From contig JALOPY010000183.1 in NCBI GenBank assembly GCA_025453735.1, positions 1-5,876 on the forward strand: 5,876 nt of DNA, read 5' to 3'. The translations under genes were made by a program, and so were the position numbers. Positions 5,859 to 5,876 of the stretch are shown piece by piece. This stretch comes from a bacterium (GTDB lineage: Bacteria > Zhuqueibacterota > Zhuqueibacteria > Thermofontimicrobiales > Thermofontimicrobiaceae). The notes beneath the pieces were generated by a model. The model ran no database searches and had not been told where the DNA came from. It was given only the letters and a program-made list of their open reading frames with translations. Position 1 is the stretch's first letter. Every line of letters begins with the position of its first letter.

Positions 5859-5876
5859 TTTGCCGGCTCGCTCAAC

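Overview
The window is an AT-rich bacterial fragment with six genes. No marker fixes the lineage. The secreted S8-protease-type N-terminus, the HGSNAT/DUF5009-type membrane acyltransferase and the codon usage would fit an FCB-group or KSB1/Calditrichota-like bacterium, but this is a guess.

Left part (minus strand). Positions 1-391 hold the first 130 codons of a secreted protein with a signal peptide and a subtilase-type prodomain, cut by the window edge. A gap of about 600 bases without a convincing gene follows (392-987). It ends in an imperfect hairpin that may terminate the next gene, a multi-pass membrane acyltransferase at 988-2115. That gene has a good sigma70-like promoter (TTGAAC, 17-base spacer, TATATT) and a clear Shine-Dalgarno, which together place its start at 2115 rather than at the upstream ATG.

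Right part (plus strand). A divergent promoter leads into a compact four-gene operon encoding a complete group-I-like ECF (energy-coupling factor) transporter: a YkoE-like substrate-binding S component (2279-2830), two half-size ABC ATPases (2851-3516 and 3513-4148) and an EcfT transmembrane coupling protein (4126-4866). The gene order matches ykoE-ykoD-ykoC of Bacillus, except that the double ATPase YkoD is here two genes joined by an ATGA overlap. After a 233-base gap holding a hairpin and a small repeat-bounded island comes a MobB-like P-loop protein with an extra cysteine-rich, probably Fe-S-binding, C-terminal domain (5100-5858).

Most notable points. (1) The two ATPases have lost complementary motifs: the first keeps Walker A, Walker B and the H-loop but has a ruined signature, while the second has no Walker A or Walker B acidic pair but keeps an LSEGE signature. 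The heterodimer should therefore have exactly one composite ATP site. (2) The transporter sits beside a MobB-FeS protein, which raises the possibility that its substrate relates to molybdenum/tungsten cofactor metabolism rather than to thiamine. (3) A 130-base island with imperfect terminal inverted repeats lies directly before mobB. It is either a small dispersed repeat or a structured leader.
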